A DNA stretch of 64,000 nucleotides from Perca fluviatilis (Eukaryota; Chordata; Actinopteri; Perciformes; Percidae): assembly GCF_010015445.1 (NCBI RefSeq), contig NC_053133.1, forward strand, positions 21,017,922-21,081,921, written 5' to 3'. Below are positions 25,086 through 36,364 of this stretch, one piece after another. The stretch's first letter is position 1; each line of letters starts with the position of its first letter. A program made the translations under genes and the position numbers. The notes under the pieces are model-generated. The model had not been told where the DNA came from. It did not search any database and saw only the letters and a program-made list of their open reading frames with translations.

Positions 25086-25627
25086 CTCTCAACTCAACTC
25101 AACTTTATTTATAAAGCACTTTCAAAACCACAAGTGGAACCAAAGTGCTGTACATAAGGTATAAAAACATAAAAACCTAAAAAACAATACAAACAAAACA
25201 AACAACTTACAAAGCATTATCAAATGCTAAGGAAAACAAGTGAGTTTTAAGAGCACTCTGAAAACCCCCCAGAGAAGGACAGGTTTTTACAGAGAGAGGA
25301 AGGTCATTCCAAAGCCTAGGAGCTGCAACAGAGAAAGCCCGATCACCTTTACACTTTAAGCGCGTTCGTGGAACTACAAGAAGTGACTGATCATTTGATC
25401 GCAGAGATCTGCTGAATTGACATTGGCTGATTAAATCAGTAACATACTCAGGGGCTAGACCATGCAGGGACTTAAAAACATACAACAGCGCTTTGTAATG
25501 GATTCTGTATCGTATGGGTAACCAATGTAGTTTCATTAAAACCGGAGTAATGTGTTCTCTCTTCTTAGTACCAGTTAAAAGTCTGGCAGCTGAGTTCTGA
25601 ACGAGCTGCAAACGGGACAGAGAAGCC
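25086..25627 (-). mobile_element. 5'-truncated LINE, L2/CR1/Rex1 group
   Basis: The minus-strand 3' end reads CTTTATAAATAAAGTTGAG followed by TTGAG repeats, a common fish LINE tail. Upstream it encodes the C-terminal end of a reverse-transcriptase polyprotein (separate entry). The insertion point is inside the right arm of foldback element 1; a short duplicated TAACT flanks both sides (about 25083 and 25627). Confidence 0.8.
25207..25611 (-). pseudogene. C-terminal LINE ORF2 fragment
   Basis: A 134-codon open frame begins MQLVQNSAARLLTGTKKREH and includes ITPVLMKLHWLPIRYRI, APEYVTDLI, and FSVAAPRLWNDLPLSVK near the end. This layout (LVQNSAARLL, HITPVL-x-x-LHWLP, APRLWNDLP) is the conserved region after the reverse-transcriptase domain in L2/CR1/Rex1-type LINEs. 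Polymerase and endonuclease domains are missing because of 5' truncation. The frame is intact over its length, suggesting a fairly recent insertion. Confidence 0.85.
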
Positions 25628-25761
25628 TAACTTCTATAATTGTTGGATTTTGATTTAGTTTTTTTGACAGGCTTAAGTGTTCATGACAAGATATGACCAT
25701 GATACATCTGGTGATGATTGATCGTTGTTTAGATACATTAAACCACGTTAAGCTTTTTCAC

Positions 25762-26685
25762 AAAGTGATGGTTCGGAGTAATTCACCCTAGGGTCCTTTG
25801 CACCATGACCTCGAGCCAAACACCCCCCCAGAAGCTTTTTTCACCTGGGTCGAACATTGGGAGAGTTAGCGTAGAGTAGCGTTATCAACTGAATAGCTTA
25901 GCGCAGGGGCTAATGGACCCACGTTTGTATCTCGTAAGTTACCCCACTAATAATGCCCGAAATGATACCAAACGTCTACAAGTAGTACAAATAAGTTATG
26001 TACTCATAAAACGAAGGATTGGAAAGTTTGTAAGTACACCAGAAGTTTATGAACACTTGCCTGCTCTCTTCTGCTCTCTGTTGCTGCTGCTGCTGCTGCT
26101 ACCTGCAGTTAGACGAGCGCTTAGGGCCGTCTACAAATTACTACACCGAAAAGAGATACAACAAAAATATTTATTCATTTAATGATTAAATAAGGTAATG
26201 TCTCCAAACTTACCTCAATTATTACTTGTCTCCTGCTAGTTATACTACAACACTTACTTTAAAAAAAAAGTTTAATTAATAAATATTTTTGTTGCATCTC
26301 TTTTCGGTGTTGTAATTTGTAGACGGCCCTAAGCACTCGTCTTACAGCAGCAACAACAAAGAGCAGAAGCCAGCAGGCAAGTGTTATTTACATAAACTTC
26401 TGGTGTACTTACAAACTTTCCAATCCATCGTTTTATGAGTGCATAACCTATTTGTACTACTCGTAGACATTTGGTATCATTTCGGGCATTATTAGTGGGG
26501 TAACTTACGAGATACAAACGTGGGTCCATTAGCTCCTGCGCTAAGCTAAGTTATTCAGCTGATAACGCTACTCTACGCTAACGCTCCCAATGTTCGACCC
26601 AGGTGAAAAAAGCTTCTGGGGGGGTGTTTGGCTCGAGGTCATGGTGCAAAGGACCCTAGGGTGAATTACTCCGAACCATCACTTT
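25762..26685. mobile_element. Foldback element 2, arms of about 410 bp
   Basis: The left arm 25762-26172 starts AAAGTGATGGTTCGGAGTAA and is matched by the inverted right arm 26276-26685, with few mismatches and some indels; the left arm has a (TGC)n expansion near 26083. The unpaired centre is only about 100 bp. The right end continues into TTAA. The two 66-89 codon ORFs starting MDPRLYLVSYPTNNARNDTK on opposite strands are the same arm sequence read twice, not two genes. Confidence 0.85.
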
Positions 26686-26948
26686 AAGTGTTTTAGAATG
26701 TCCCTGTCGTAACCTTTGTTGGTCATTTCCTTCGCGAGCTCCTGATAAATTATGGCGTTTCTTAGATTTTTGCTATCTAAAATAGCCATTATATTTTTCT
26801 GGTAAAGTAAATTTAAAAAGTATCTTGTCTCCTCGTTTGTCCGCTTACATCTGTTTGTGTTGACACCTGTCATGTGTGCAAACAGAGCGGAAATACTGGG
26901 CGGAAATGAACTGAAACTAATTCTTCTTCGTTTTATTGCGGGTTGCAA
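26682..26948 (-). pseudogene. Myb/SANT-like gene of the transposon, N-terminal part
   Basis: The frame starts at a Met codon (26948) with MQPAIKRRRISFSS. It then gives RTNEETRYFLNLLYQKNIMA, ILDSKNLRNAIIYQELAKEM and NKGYDRD before running into foldback sequence. The E-E-T-R-x-F-L-x-L-L helix and Y-x-E-L-A-K-E-M helix fit a Myb/SANT-like DNA-binding domain whose third helix is in 24391-24567. Similar proteins accompany PIF/Harbinger transposases and occur as domesticated host genes. The final residues of this ORF belong to the interrupting sequence. Confidence 0.7.
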
Positions 26949-27462
26949 CCATAAAATGACCTAAAACTTAATCGCAATTCATTGTTTATTCGGCAAATAA
27001 CGATTCCATCAGCGTTTATCGCATAAGCCGTATATCGATCAAGAGAAAATCTGATGAGACCGAAAGTATTTTCTTTGAGTCGATATTCATGAAATTCAAT
27101 CGGATTTTACTGTTTCCATAAGGCATTTTTCATTCGATATCACTTAATTCGGATAAAAACGCGTGGATGGAAACATAGCTAGTGAGGGTAACAGTGAGCC
27201 AGCATGCACAATATCGGGAACCTGAAATCAAAGCGGCTAAATGGAATTCAGTCATCAGTCAATTAATTATTTACAAGTCAAATTACATCTGTTAAAAAAG
27301 GCCTATTGTTTGACTGGCTAAAGGTTTTGACTGTAGTGCTGCAATTCTCACATGACCTACTGTTCAAAACAAATTTGTGTTAAACTCTGCCGGATGACTC
27401 GATTAAGAAGGTTGAAAATCTGCAACTTTCTCTCTTTAGCATTTAGCTTAGCACAGGGACAT

Positions 27463-27808
27463 TGCAACTATAGACAACACTGGCTACTAAACCACATAGA
27501 AGTGGTTGCTGTAGGAGTACTTAGTTCAGTGGCTTCAAAACAGTCCACAAGCAGGGCGCCCGGATGGCTCAGTTGGTAGAGTGGGCGCCCATATATAGAG
27601 GTTTACTCGTCGACGCAGCGGGCTGGGTTCGACTCCGACCTGCGACCCTTTGCTGCATGTCATTACCCCTCTCTCTACCCTTTTCTTATCTTCATCTGTC
27701 CTGTTGAATAAAGGTCTAAAAATGCCCCAAAAATAATAATAATAAAAAAACAGTCCACAAACGGGTGATGTCACTGATGCTACGTCCATTATTTTCACAG
27801 TCTATGAT
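27463..27808 (-). repeat. Interspersed repeat hosting the SINE
   Basis: On the minus strand this runs from CATAGACTGTGAAAATAATG through TGGACTGTTTTGAAGCCACT to the CTATAGTTGCAATGTCC region. It includes the 43-bp segment that also occurs at 23826-23869. It is split by the SINE at 27551-27746. I recall this as a common fish repeat; in the window only the 43-bp second copy supports that. Confidence 0.55.
27551..27746 (+). mobile_element. tRNA-derived SINE with perfect 14-bp target duplication
   Basis: The body starts GCAGGGCGCCCGGATGGCTC. It has an A box TGGCTCAGTTGGTAGAGTG (from 27565) and a B box GGTTCGACTCC (27626-27636), both in the spacing of a pol III tRNA promoter. The tail region is CTGTTGAATAAAGGTCTAAA plus an AATAAT-rich end. 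AAAACAGTCCACAA is repeated exactly at 27537-27550 and 27747-27760, showing an intact retroposition event. It is SINE-type, not a functional tRNA gene. Confidence 0.93.
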
Positions 27809-28362
27809 CACAGCCTGCTGTTTCAGTATTTCAAGTACAGCCCCTTTTTAAATATTAAAAATGTCAACATTTTATGTTTACTTGTTCAGTATTTAACCAA
27901 ATCATGAATTCTCCTTAACCCTACCAAAGTGTTTTAGTAGCGTATGGGCCTAGAACTTTTTATATTGCAAAAATCCACCCCAACCATCTACCTATGACTT
28001 CTGTGGTATTCAACACTTGTAGACTGGATGAAAAAATGAGACCATAATCCAAGCAGCAGTTATGTGCAAAACCATTAAGTGCTTTTGTTGTGTTAAAATG
28101 TTTTGAGGAGACAGGTTTGCTGATGCTATAGGTTTTGGCTATGGTGTGACTTATTCTCTTCCACATGATATAGAGTTGCAGCAAGAAGGTCATGCGGAGT
28201 CAACAAGGTTTTCCTGTGTTTCCAGCTTCTCCCATCATGTTACATGTTGGAATGAATGAATACAGTAGTAAGAACAAGACTGAACTGAGAGAGCAGAGGG
28301 GAAAGAAAAAGACTAACCCATAAGAATGTGTCTGTTTATCTCGGTTAGCCCCCTTATGTACT
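27809..28362. other. Unique DNA, no gene recognised
   Basis: The 77-codon minus ORF at 27960-28193 has no recognised motif. Confidence 0.5.
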
Positions 28363-28460
28363 CACAACCTGTCCAGGGTATTTCCATGACTTCTGCCCAG
28401 TACATACTGGGACAGACTCCAGCCCCACAGCATCATGAAAAGGATTAGAGAAAATAAATG
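28363..28460 (+). mobile_element. SINE 3' fragment
   Basis: CAACCTGTCCAGGGTATTTC, GCCCAGTACATACTGGGACA and GACTCCAGCCCCACAGCATC appear in the order of the 3' half of the fish SINE whose decayed 5' half is at 3221-3460. It ends with an AGGATTAGAGAAAATAAATG tail. It is 5' truncated. Confidence 0.65.
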
Positions 28461-31400
28461 CGTTGTGTGTGTGCATGTGCTGGGTTTGAAAGATCAAAGA
28501 GTGACATCAAATTCATTAAGTTGCTTTTCTGTCAGGCTCTAAACAGTCCTCTCTCTCAGTATCCCACCATGTTATTAGAAGCATCCAGAAAGACACAGAG
28601 GAAGGAAATAGGAAAGCTCTATAACTCAAATTGCCACCCTGCGAATGCATCTCAGACTGAACATGATCAGATAGAGGGAGGACATTACCATTTCTATTAC
28701 AGCTATTTTGCCTTCAGCAATGCAGTCTATCGTCTGTCTCCGTGGAAATAATCATTTTTTTTCCAACAGTAAAAAAAGGGCGTTTTTTCATTGATTCGAA
28801 AAAAAAAAAAAATCTGGAATACATTTTAATTCATAGAAAATGTGTTATTTTCAAGAACTTGTTTGCATGCATGTTCATTTCTCTCTCCGTGTGTCTCTGT
28901 GCAGCCAAGAATAGCATTTTGAGTCAGAGGCAGTGGTGGAGCCAACAGTGAATGGGAGGTCCACCTCAGTCTTATGCTCCATTAGCAGTCAGTGTGTAAT
29001 AGCACGGGTGGACATGTGTTCAGTACAGATAACAGAGAAGTGGCTGAGACTGTGACAGAGAGAGACAGCCCTAACAGACTGGCCCTGATGTTCCAGCACC
29101 AATGACATGTCTGCCTCGTTGTCTCCCTCTCCCTTTGAGAGTCAGCCCATTTCAAATACCTGTAGGTATGACCGAGCCAAAGAGAAAGATGGCGAAAGGG
29201 CAGAGAAAGCTCTTTGGGCTGGATATTATCTGGTTATATTGCAATTATTAGGCCAGGCTCTGACTAATTGATTTAACAGCTTTATGCATTTTTTCCCCTC
29301 ATTCAACCCAGGCAGCTTCTGGGACTACTGGATTATGCAGTCTGCACTGAGGCCTTGCTGTTGCTTTATTCACATCGAAGCTTATTCATATTAGATTTCT
29401 GTTATGCCATTGCTTTTGACAACATGCCCTCATGGATCCACTCAAACTAATTTTGGGCTTAAATATTTATTGTGAGGGTATTAAATCGGGAAAATCCTAA
29501 CAGTAAAATAAAGGTTTGTTAAAAAGACAACGGTCTTCATAAGTCAGTGAAGATGTTTTAAGTGCAGTATTCAACTTGACATTTCTACCAGTCTGCATGG
29601 AACCACATACACTGTCATTTAAAAGGAAATTACTGAGTGATACTAGTGCACGGTCCATTGAGTCCACTGAGTATCAACACCCTGGCCTGCACCACATTGC
29701 AGCGAATGCTTTTGTTGTTTTCTGGTCCATATGGTTGAGTCTCAGTGGCTCCTAACATGGGCAGCTCTGAGTTCATAAGCTCCCATAACCCTCGTTGCCA
29801 AGACATTGCAAAGAGCCAAAGTCAGCATGTAGCTGGGGATGATTTGAACATCTTGCAGGCCAAAGAAACATATACTTTGAGCTCTTGTCTTTTAAAATAT
29901 GACTCAATTTTATGTCTAATTCCTGTAAAGTGAAATGTATAATGTTTTAAATCTACTATAAAGACTAGACTGATATACAGTACATTTCCACTAGTTGAAT
30001 TGCGAGGTTGGTCTGCCACCACTTTGGTCCAGACTGATCTCAACATCTATGAGATGGATTGCCATGAAAGACTCTTAGTCTTGTTTTTCAGTGGTTTCAT
30101 AGTGGTATATATTGTACTGACTAGTTTAAACATCAACCAAATGCCAAATATTAGGCGGTATTCAATGCTGACAGCTGTCACAAGGCATTGACAGTGCTTC
30201 TGTGACTAAAACTGTGTTCAGCGTGAATGTGAAGTGAAATTTGACCTTGTGTTACAGTGCCCATTTTAAACTTGCACTGATGTGTCTTTGCCCTAATTCA
30301 TGCCGCATAGTGCATATTTGTGTCTATGCCTTCGTTCTATTGACTTTGTATGCAGCTATGAAAAGCTACCAAAATGAGTCCAAAAGACTTTTTTGTCTGC
30401 TTTATCTCCTTCCATGTGTCCCTGCTCTTGTGTCAGATATTTTCAAAGATATTGACCCATGATAACAAAACTAATCTTCCCATTTCCATCTGCAAGTGTG
30501 TGCAAGTAAAAGCAACGTTTACCTAAACTGCAAACATAAGCAGCCAGCACACATTGCACAATACCAATGAAGACAGTTTTTACAATGATGGAAAACCCAA
30601 GCAGGTCCAACAAGAAGACTCTGAAGAATGGTTTGGATGGATTTACTTACTTACTGTTTTAGACCTACAAAGCTTAAAATTGATTAATTAACACAGTGTA
30701 GATGGGCTGCATTGGAGTTTATCGAAAGAGACAAACAGAATGAGTTGAGGAAAACACTTAATTGGTCCTTAAATGGGAGCGAACAAAATAAATAACATGT
30801 CTGTTAGCCAGAGGACATGGTAATTAATTGAGTTTACATTTGCTGTACATGAATTTACATTTACATATTTACATTTAACTGTCCTTAAAGGGAGTAGTTT
30901 ATACATAACTATAACTTATACGGATATACTGTAATACAACAAATGCATTTGTTTTGCTGGTTTGATCAAAGTGGCTACTTTTAAGTACCAGCACACTAAA
31001 ATTTGTTTAAAACTGGACATATTCCAGTGGAGCAGAGATAGGCGTCAAAGTTCAGGAGTTAGGTCCAGGTCACATTAATTAGCAGTGACAGAAACAATTT
31101 ATTCCAAAAGGATGTGGGTCAGGAATACACATCAGGACATATTGTAGGGTCGAGGGGGTGAAGGAGCTTGTTGGTTAATTGGCAATATCCTTTAAAATTG
31201 TGATTATAATTGGCTTCAATTGATATTTTTTTTGGGGGGGTTTGAGTGGACATTTCCACAATCCACACTGATATTTGCTACTAACACAACACAACAAGCA
31301 AAGTATTCCTTTATAACTCCTCAAAAAAAGTACAGATTCGATACAGTATGTCATGGCGATGGTTGATGTGGAGCTGCAGGTTAATTGTTCCCAGGGAGGT

Positions 31401-33100
31401 TTCTTCCTGTGATATTTAATACAACATATGTTACATAATGAAACATGTCAGTTTAATCAAAGGCTGTTGAACTCTTTTGTGTGTATCAGCACTTTAAATT
31501 TAATTAGCCATCTCAAAGGAAACCAAATATATTGAAGTAAAAGCCGTCTCAGCTTCCCCGTGTAAGATTTGTTTGTTTGCAGCTTTATTGTAGCACAAAC
31601 CAATGCACTTTCTTCTTCTATAAGTACATTTCCAGCAGGCTAGACAGTTACATATTTTGTTTGGAATGTAACTATATTTGGCAATAAGTGAGTGTAACTC
31701 TCCACATCTACTGAAAGACAGTGTTGACATGATTAACCCTTACACACATACATCATTGGAACTATACTCTCTTCCATTCAGTAAATGGGTGAAAATGATT
31801 AAAATCAATGTTTTTGTTAATAATAAATATATGCTTCCTCCATACATTTGCTCAAAAAGATTTCTTTTATTCCACACCAGCCTTATTTAAAGTTTGTAAT
31901 GTTGATTTGTCATTTAAATGATGAACTTGCAAATATTACAGTCTTAGTGACTATGCTGCTTTGTTACAGTAACGTTAGCTAGCAAGATAAAGTAGGGTAA
32001 TAGGATTACAATATCAGATACTATAGGCTACTCTTACACATGATGTTCTCAAATGTAAATGTTTGTAACAGCTACAAATGTTGGGATGTTAATATCTTCT
32101 GTGGTACAAAATACAGATAATATCAAATGTAAAATTCTCTTGCTGTGTTGAATAATGTAGCGGATTGGTGTGGTGTTGCCCACAGTAAATACTATGTATT
32201 GTATATACAGACACAAGTACCTTGGGATTACTTTACTTCATTAACTGCAGAGCTTGACAAATAATTTGGACTCATAGTTTTGTAGAGAACATATTGCTCA
32301 GGCACAATTGCACTGTGCAAATGTTGATGCAAAGTGCAGTACAGTATGTGCTACAACCTGTAATTCTTACCATCTCTAATTGTAATGCATATGACAGGAT
32401 TACATTTTATTAGATTTTTTCCACTTTCCTGGTTAACCAAGGGTGGATAGAACAGTAAAACTTCAAAATAAATGCATTGGACAAACTCTAGTTAAAAACA
32501 ACCTTTTAGTTATAAGAAATAGAACCATCTTTGTTAATATAAGTAGTGTCATTGTGAAGAAACATTCATCGTGCCAGTGCATTACCAGGACTTGATGAGA
32601 AGTTATCGGTTGGCTTTGCCAAACTCGGTACTGCCGGCAGTTGTTGTAGGCATCCATTTTACACTCAGTAATTGTAGATGCTTTAAAAATAAGCCAGCTC
32701 CATCTGGTTTTCTTGGAAATAAGAAGCAAAGTGTATAAATGTTACAGCTTTTTAAGGAAACTGAAAAAAACTGCTCCCACAGCAAACAAAAACAGCTTTT
32801 GACTTTGTAATTCAAAGTATCGGCCACCCTGTGTGCTCCACACATCCCTCCAGCTAACTCAGATGTCTAGTCTGATGCGTCAGCAAAGGCAGAGAGCAGA
32901 GTGGGCACATGGAAGAGCAGAGAGACAAAGTAATGGGCTTTTAACTGGCTAAGAAACAAGACCCAAAAGTTTTGTTCCTTGGACTAATCACCTGAGGAAC
33001 ATGTTTAGATCCTTTCATTAAATTCTTAATTTATTTATGTATCTACCGATACAACTGTTCAATTAGTCATGGTAACTTGTAGGGGTTCTCTGCCACGTAT
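28461..33100. other. Unique DNA, no gene recognised
   Basis: About 4.6 kb with no recognisable exon, RNA or transposon end. The 97-codon ORF at 28458-28751 and others of 60-88 codons show no motifs. Homopolymer A runs occur near 28.80 kb. Confidence 0.5.
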
Positions 33101-33558
33101 CCCTTGTTGTCTTCCCGTTGACCATGAACTTGTTGTCCTTCCTGGTCAAAATTTGAAGATTACCTTTCTTGGCGCTTTTTCCCCAACGTTTTTGTTGTTT
33201 TATTTTATGCCTTTGATGCTTTTTTTTTTTTTTTTATTCATGGTCAATAAACCCAATTATAATTTAGAGGGAAAAAAAGAATTATCTTGACTAATAGTTA
33301 TGATCAGAGGATGTTGACTGAATCACAGACTGGTTTATGTCAAAGTTTAGTCATGATACTGTTTTGAAACCATTTTCAACACCCAACATGTAGTGAAAGT
33401 AATCATTAATTTGACCTGGGAGATTGTTGTATGGCTACAATACAATGTACTTTCATGCATCCATGTTAATTTTGGGGCAATTTGGTTGAAAGAAACCCAT
33501 ATTTCTGATATATAAAACTTTGAAAACAGCTCAAATTTGACCCGAGGACAACAAAAGA
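33101..33558. mobile_element. MITE-like element with TTGTTGTCCT ends
   Basis: CTTGTTGTCCTTCCTGGTCA at 33129 is the inverted partner of the right end, which on the opposite strand reads CTTTTGTTGTCCTCGGGTCA, ending near 33558. A further variant CCTTGTTGTCTTCCCGTTGA lies just outside the left end at 33102, so the left terminus is duplicated. It contains a T-run of 19 at about 33218. No clear target duplication is seen. Confidence 0.6.
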
Positions 33559-36364
33559 GTTATTCTGCTTCCCCTTTTTCTCCTGTTTTGTGGTCAGTTT
33601 GGGAGCTTAGTATTGTCTTTCTGTTTGATTAGACCAATGAGTGTGGGCTTTTTGTTTATTATTTTAGCCTTGGAGACCCTGACACCTTATTTGCTATGCA
33701 ATGTTAGTTTTATCTCTTTCAATCATTGTCCTGTAAATAAATGTCATTCATTGTTACACTTACATATTTCTGCAGTGTTTTCTTGTCATTTTGGTCACAT
33801 TCAAAGGTTTTTGAGCAAATGTATTATAACTTGTTAGTATATTATTCCCTGTGTTCCCCTAGATGTAACATCTCATACAATTTAGTCAGAAGTAGAAGGG
33901 AAGTTTTGAGCCCAGCAGTTATAAAGGGCAAAGTCCATACAATAAATAAAAGATATACTTTATCTGACGATTTTAATTCACTGGATTCAGTGTTGTCCTT
34001 TAACGTTCAGGCCCAATGGCACTTTGTCCAATCCAAATCTAGTATTAAACCTGCATATTACATTTTGAATCCTCTGTTACTGTTATTGTACTTAAATAAA
34101 GTCATAAATAACAACCAGTGGAAAAGGGCAGTAGGCGTTGACATAAAACGACAATCATGCTAACATTACCTAAACGTTTTCTACTGCAATTAGAATGTAG
34201 CGAGGTTAGATAAATGGTTAGATAAAGGTTTTGCATGAGAGCTAGCATTGAAATGGAGCCGGCATTCAGAAACTAACTCTAGCCACCACCCTTCTGTACT
34301 ACTGTATATTATATGTTAATCGGGCCTTTACACTTTCCTGTATTGGTTACAAATAAATATACCCCAGACAAACAAAACAATATCACTATTCAGCCATTTT
34401 CAAAATCATATTATACACATGGGAACTTCTAAAGGGCTTGCAAGATGTTAAAGCTTAGTCAAATGGTGCACCAGTTTATCCACTTTTGAACACAAACCAG
34501 CTTGCAGTGTTAAGATGCTGGATGCCTGTCCTCACAACTGGCATAAATCACTGTGCACATGCCTCGTCCAGATGGAAGGATTTAATCACATGGGAAAGGA
34601 ATGAAACAAAATAAGGGGGAAGTCAGTCTTCTCAGTCTTGGAGGAGGGTGATAGGATATGATTTCTGGACGAGGAGCGCTAGCACGAATGTGAGTAATAA
34701 ACAGGTGTAGGGAAGACAGGACACAAAAATGGAATAGGTCATTTCCATCCAGATGTAAGCTGTCAGAGGGTTTGTCTTTTCTGGTACATGGAGGGACTAA
34801 TAATGTGGTTGGGGCCACTTCCTGTTCATCAAAAACTCCTCTCACACAAGGTTCTTTCTTTCCAGCATTAGGTGGTAAAATTGCTTCAAATAGGCGGTCA
34901 GGACTACAATGTGCATGAAGTGTATTAGCATGCAGTGTGGCACACGACGCAGTCTCATCAGCTTGTCAAACAAAATTACAGGTGCAGAATACACAGTGAA
35001 TCATTCATCACCTCACAATGTCCTCCCTGGTCTCCAACTGCTTCCTTTTTGTTTAGCCGTGGTGCTCTATTGGAGATTCACCCAATCAATGTAATTGTGG
35101 GTGATTGCTTGATTCAATCCAGTGCCTCCTTACAATCGCTGCTACGATCAATGGCCTATGCTCCCACTTTCCTGCTGTCACAGTAAAGGATTATCCAGGC
35201 ACGCTACAAGAAGATAAATTATTTTAAGTGAAGATTTATCTGATTATTTCTGAAGGATTGAGCACTTTTATACCTGTGGTACAGTGCTTTTGTTACCTCT
35301 TATGTTAGGCATTATGAATTGGCTACATTATTTAACAAGCCATACATAAAGAAAATCTTGATTAATATTGGAACTCAAGACTTCTTCCTCTTTAATTGCC
35401 TCTGCTGTCTTTTCACATTCAATATGTATTGGTCACAGAGAATGAAGTCTTTGTTTTTGTATTTAATACTACATTTGTCTCTGTGGTTTTACTGCTTTTG
35501 AATAATTCTCCTCATAAAGTATTTCACATTGGATTACATAGTGTTAGCTTTTAGAGTTCAGAAACAAAGGATTTGACTGCTCAGCATTACACTGGAATCT
35601 ATGTGTGATACGTGTAGCTTTTTTTATGATGAGCTTTGTAATAACTGTGTGACATTGATCGCCAGGGGTTGTGCTATTTATGGACCAGTGATTATCGTCA
35701 GTGAAACTTTGAACTTGTCTTAAATTATGAAAATAGATTTAAGAAAGTTGCGATCGAGCTAAATAAAACTTTGTATCTGCTACATTGATCATATGTGATT
35801 TATTCGAGTCAGTATTTGGAAATCCTCTCATTAGATTTTTTAATAAAGATGAACTTTGATGCCACAGACAGCTGTGCGGGGCTCTGTCTGAATTCTCCTC
35901 CCGCGCGCTGACAGACTGCTAATCCTCCCTTCTCATATCAGCTTCTTCTGAAATCACGGCTTAGTTTTCATCAAGCTGGGCCGGTTGATGGTAATGAGCT
36001 TGGCATTTTCAGAGCCACACTGATACGAGTTGTAGTACATAACACTGAGGAACTTGTTTCCCTAAATATCCGTCACATAGGTTGTATTTATACAGACACA
36101 TACAATTTTCTATTTTAAATTTCTGGAATCTTTAAAGTCAAACCACTTCTCTGAAACTGCTAATGGATTGAGCAACCAGTAATAAAAGCATGTATTAATC
36201 TTAGGGGAGATAAGTAGTTGCCGCTATTTTTGGAGCATATTGAAATGTCGACTGGCTGCGTCTGTGACTCCTTTTTCTACTCTTAGATAATAAACAATGT
36301 ATTAACACAGCAACATCATATATCAACATGTATTGTATAAGTGCGATTTGTCTCTGTATTTGCA
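33559..36364. other. Unique DNA, no gene recognised
   Basis: The 140-codon ORF at 33741-34163 and opposed shorter ORFs are AT-rich with no domain. A small GC-rich island lies near 35.87-35.93 kb (CTCCCGCGCGCTGAC). Function is unknown. Confidence 0.5.

Larger units (their letters stand above)
24585..25761. mobile_element. Foldback element 1, with a LINE inserted in its right arm
   Basis: The left arm 24585-24750 (starting GTGAAAAAGCTTAACGTGG) is the reverse complement of the right arm, 25628-25761 plus 25050-25085. The right arm is interrupted by the LINE fragment at 25086-25627. Between the arms lie two direct copies of a block of about 150 bp, each containing GGACATTGGGTTAGAT, CAGTGGTTATGAGG and TTGTTTAGGTACATT (24750-24900 and 24905-25048). 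The structure would form a long hairpin. Confidence 0.75.
24100..27184 (-). mobile_element. Myb/SANT-encoding DNA transposon, PIF/Harbinger-like
   Basis: The ends are near-perfect inverted copies: TAGCTAAGTTTCCATCCAC at the left and, on the opposite strand at the right, TAGCTATGTTTCCATCCAC. Subterminal sequence has TATCGA/TCGAAT and GTTTCCAT words. It carries both halves of a Myb/SANT-like gene on the minus strand but no recognisable DDE transposase. The terminal TAG/CTA makes the target duplication ambiguous (2-3 bp). Two foldback structures interrupt the gene. Confidence 0.65.
23997..27308 (+). mobile_element. Split MITE enclosing the transposon nest
   Basis: The left part (23997-24100) begins ATTGGCCTTTCTCACAGCAG and follows the 12.16-kb MITE through CATAGAAGAA and GCACAGGTGT. 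The right part (27184-27308) contains CAGCATGCACAATA and ends with a TTACAAGTCAAATT block and GGCCTATTG, the diverged opposite terminus. About 3.08 kb of other transposon DNA separates the halves. The 12160-12403 copy lacks the insert, which shows the ancestral arrangement. Confidence 0.75.

Noticed and set aside
25913..26529. Two opposed ORFs both starting MDPRLYLVSYPTNNARNDTK, suggesting a duplicated gene
   Set aside because: They are the two arms of one long inverted repeat; no protein family matches.
27565..27640. tRNA gene
   Set aside because: A and B boxes are present, but the sequence continues into a SINE body with target duplications; no valid tRNA fold or anticodon arm was established.
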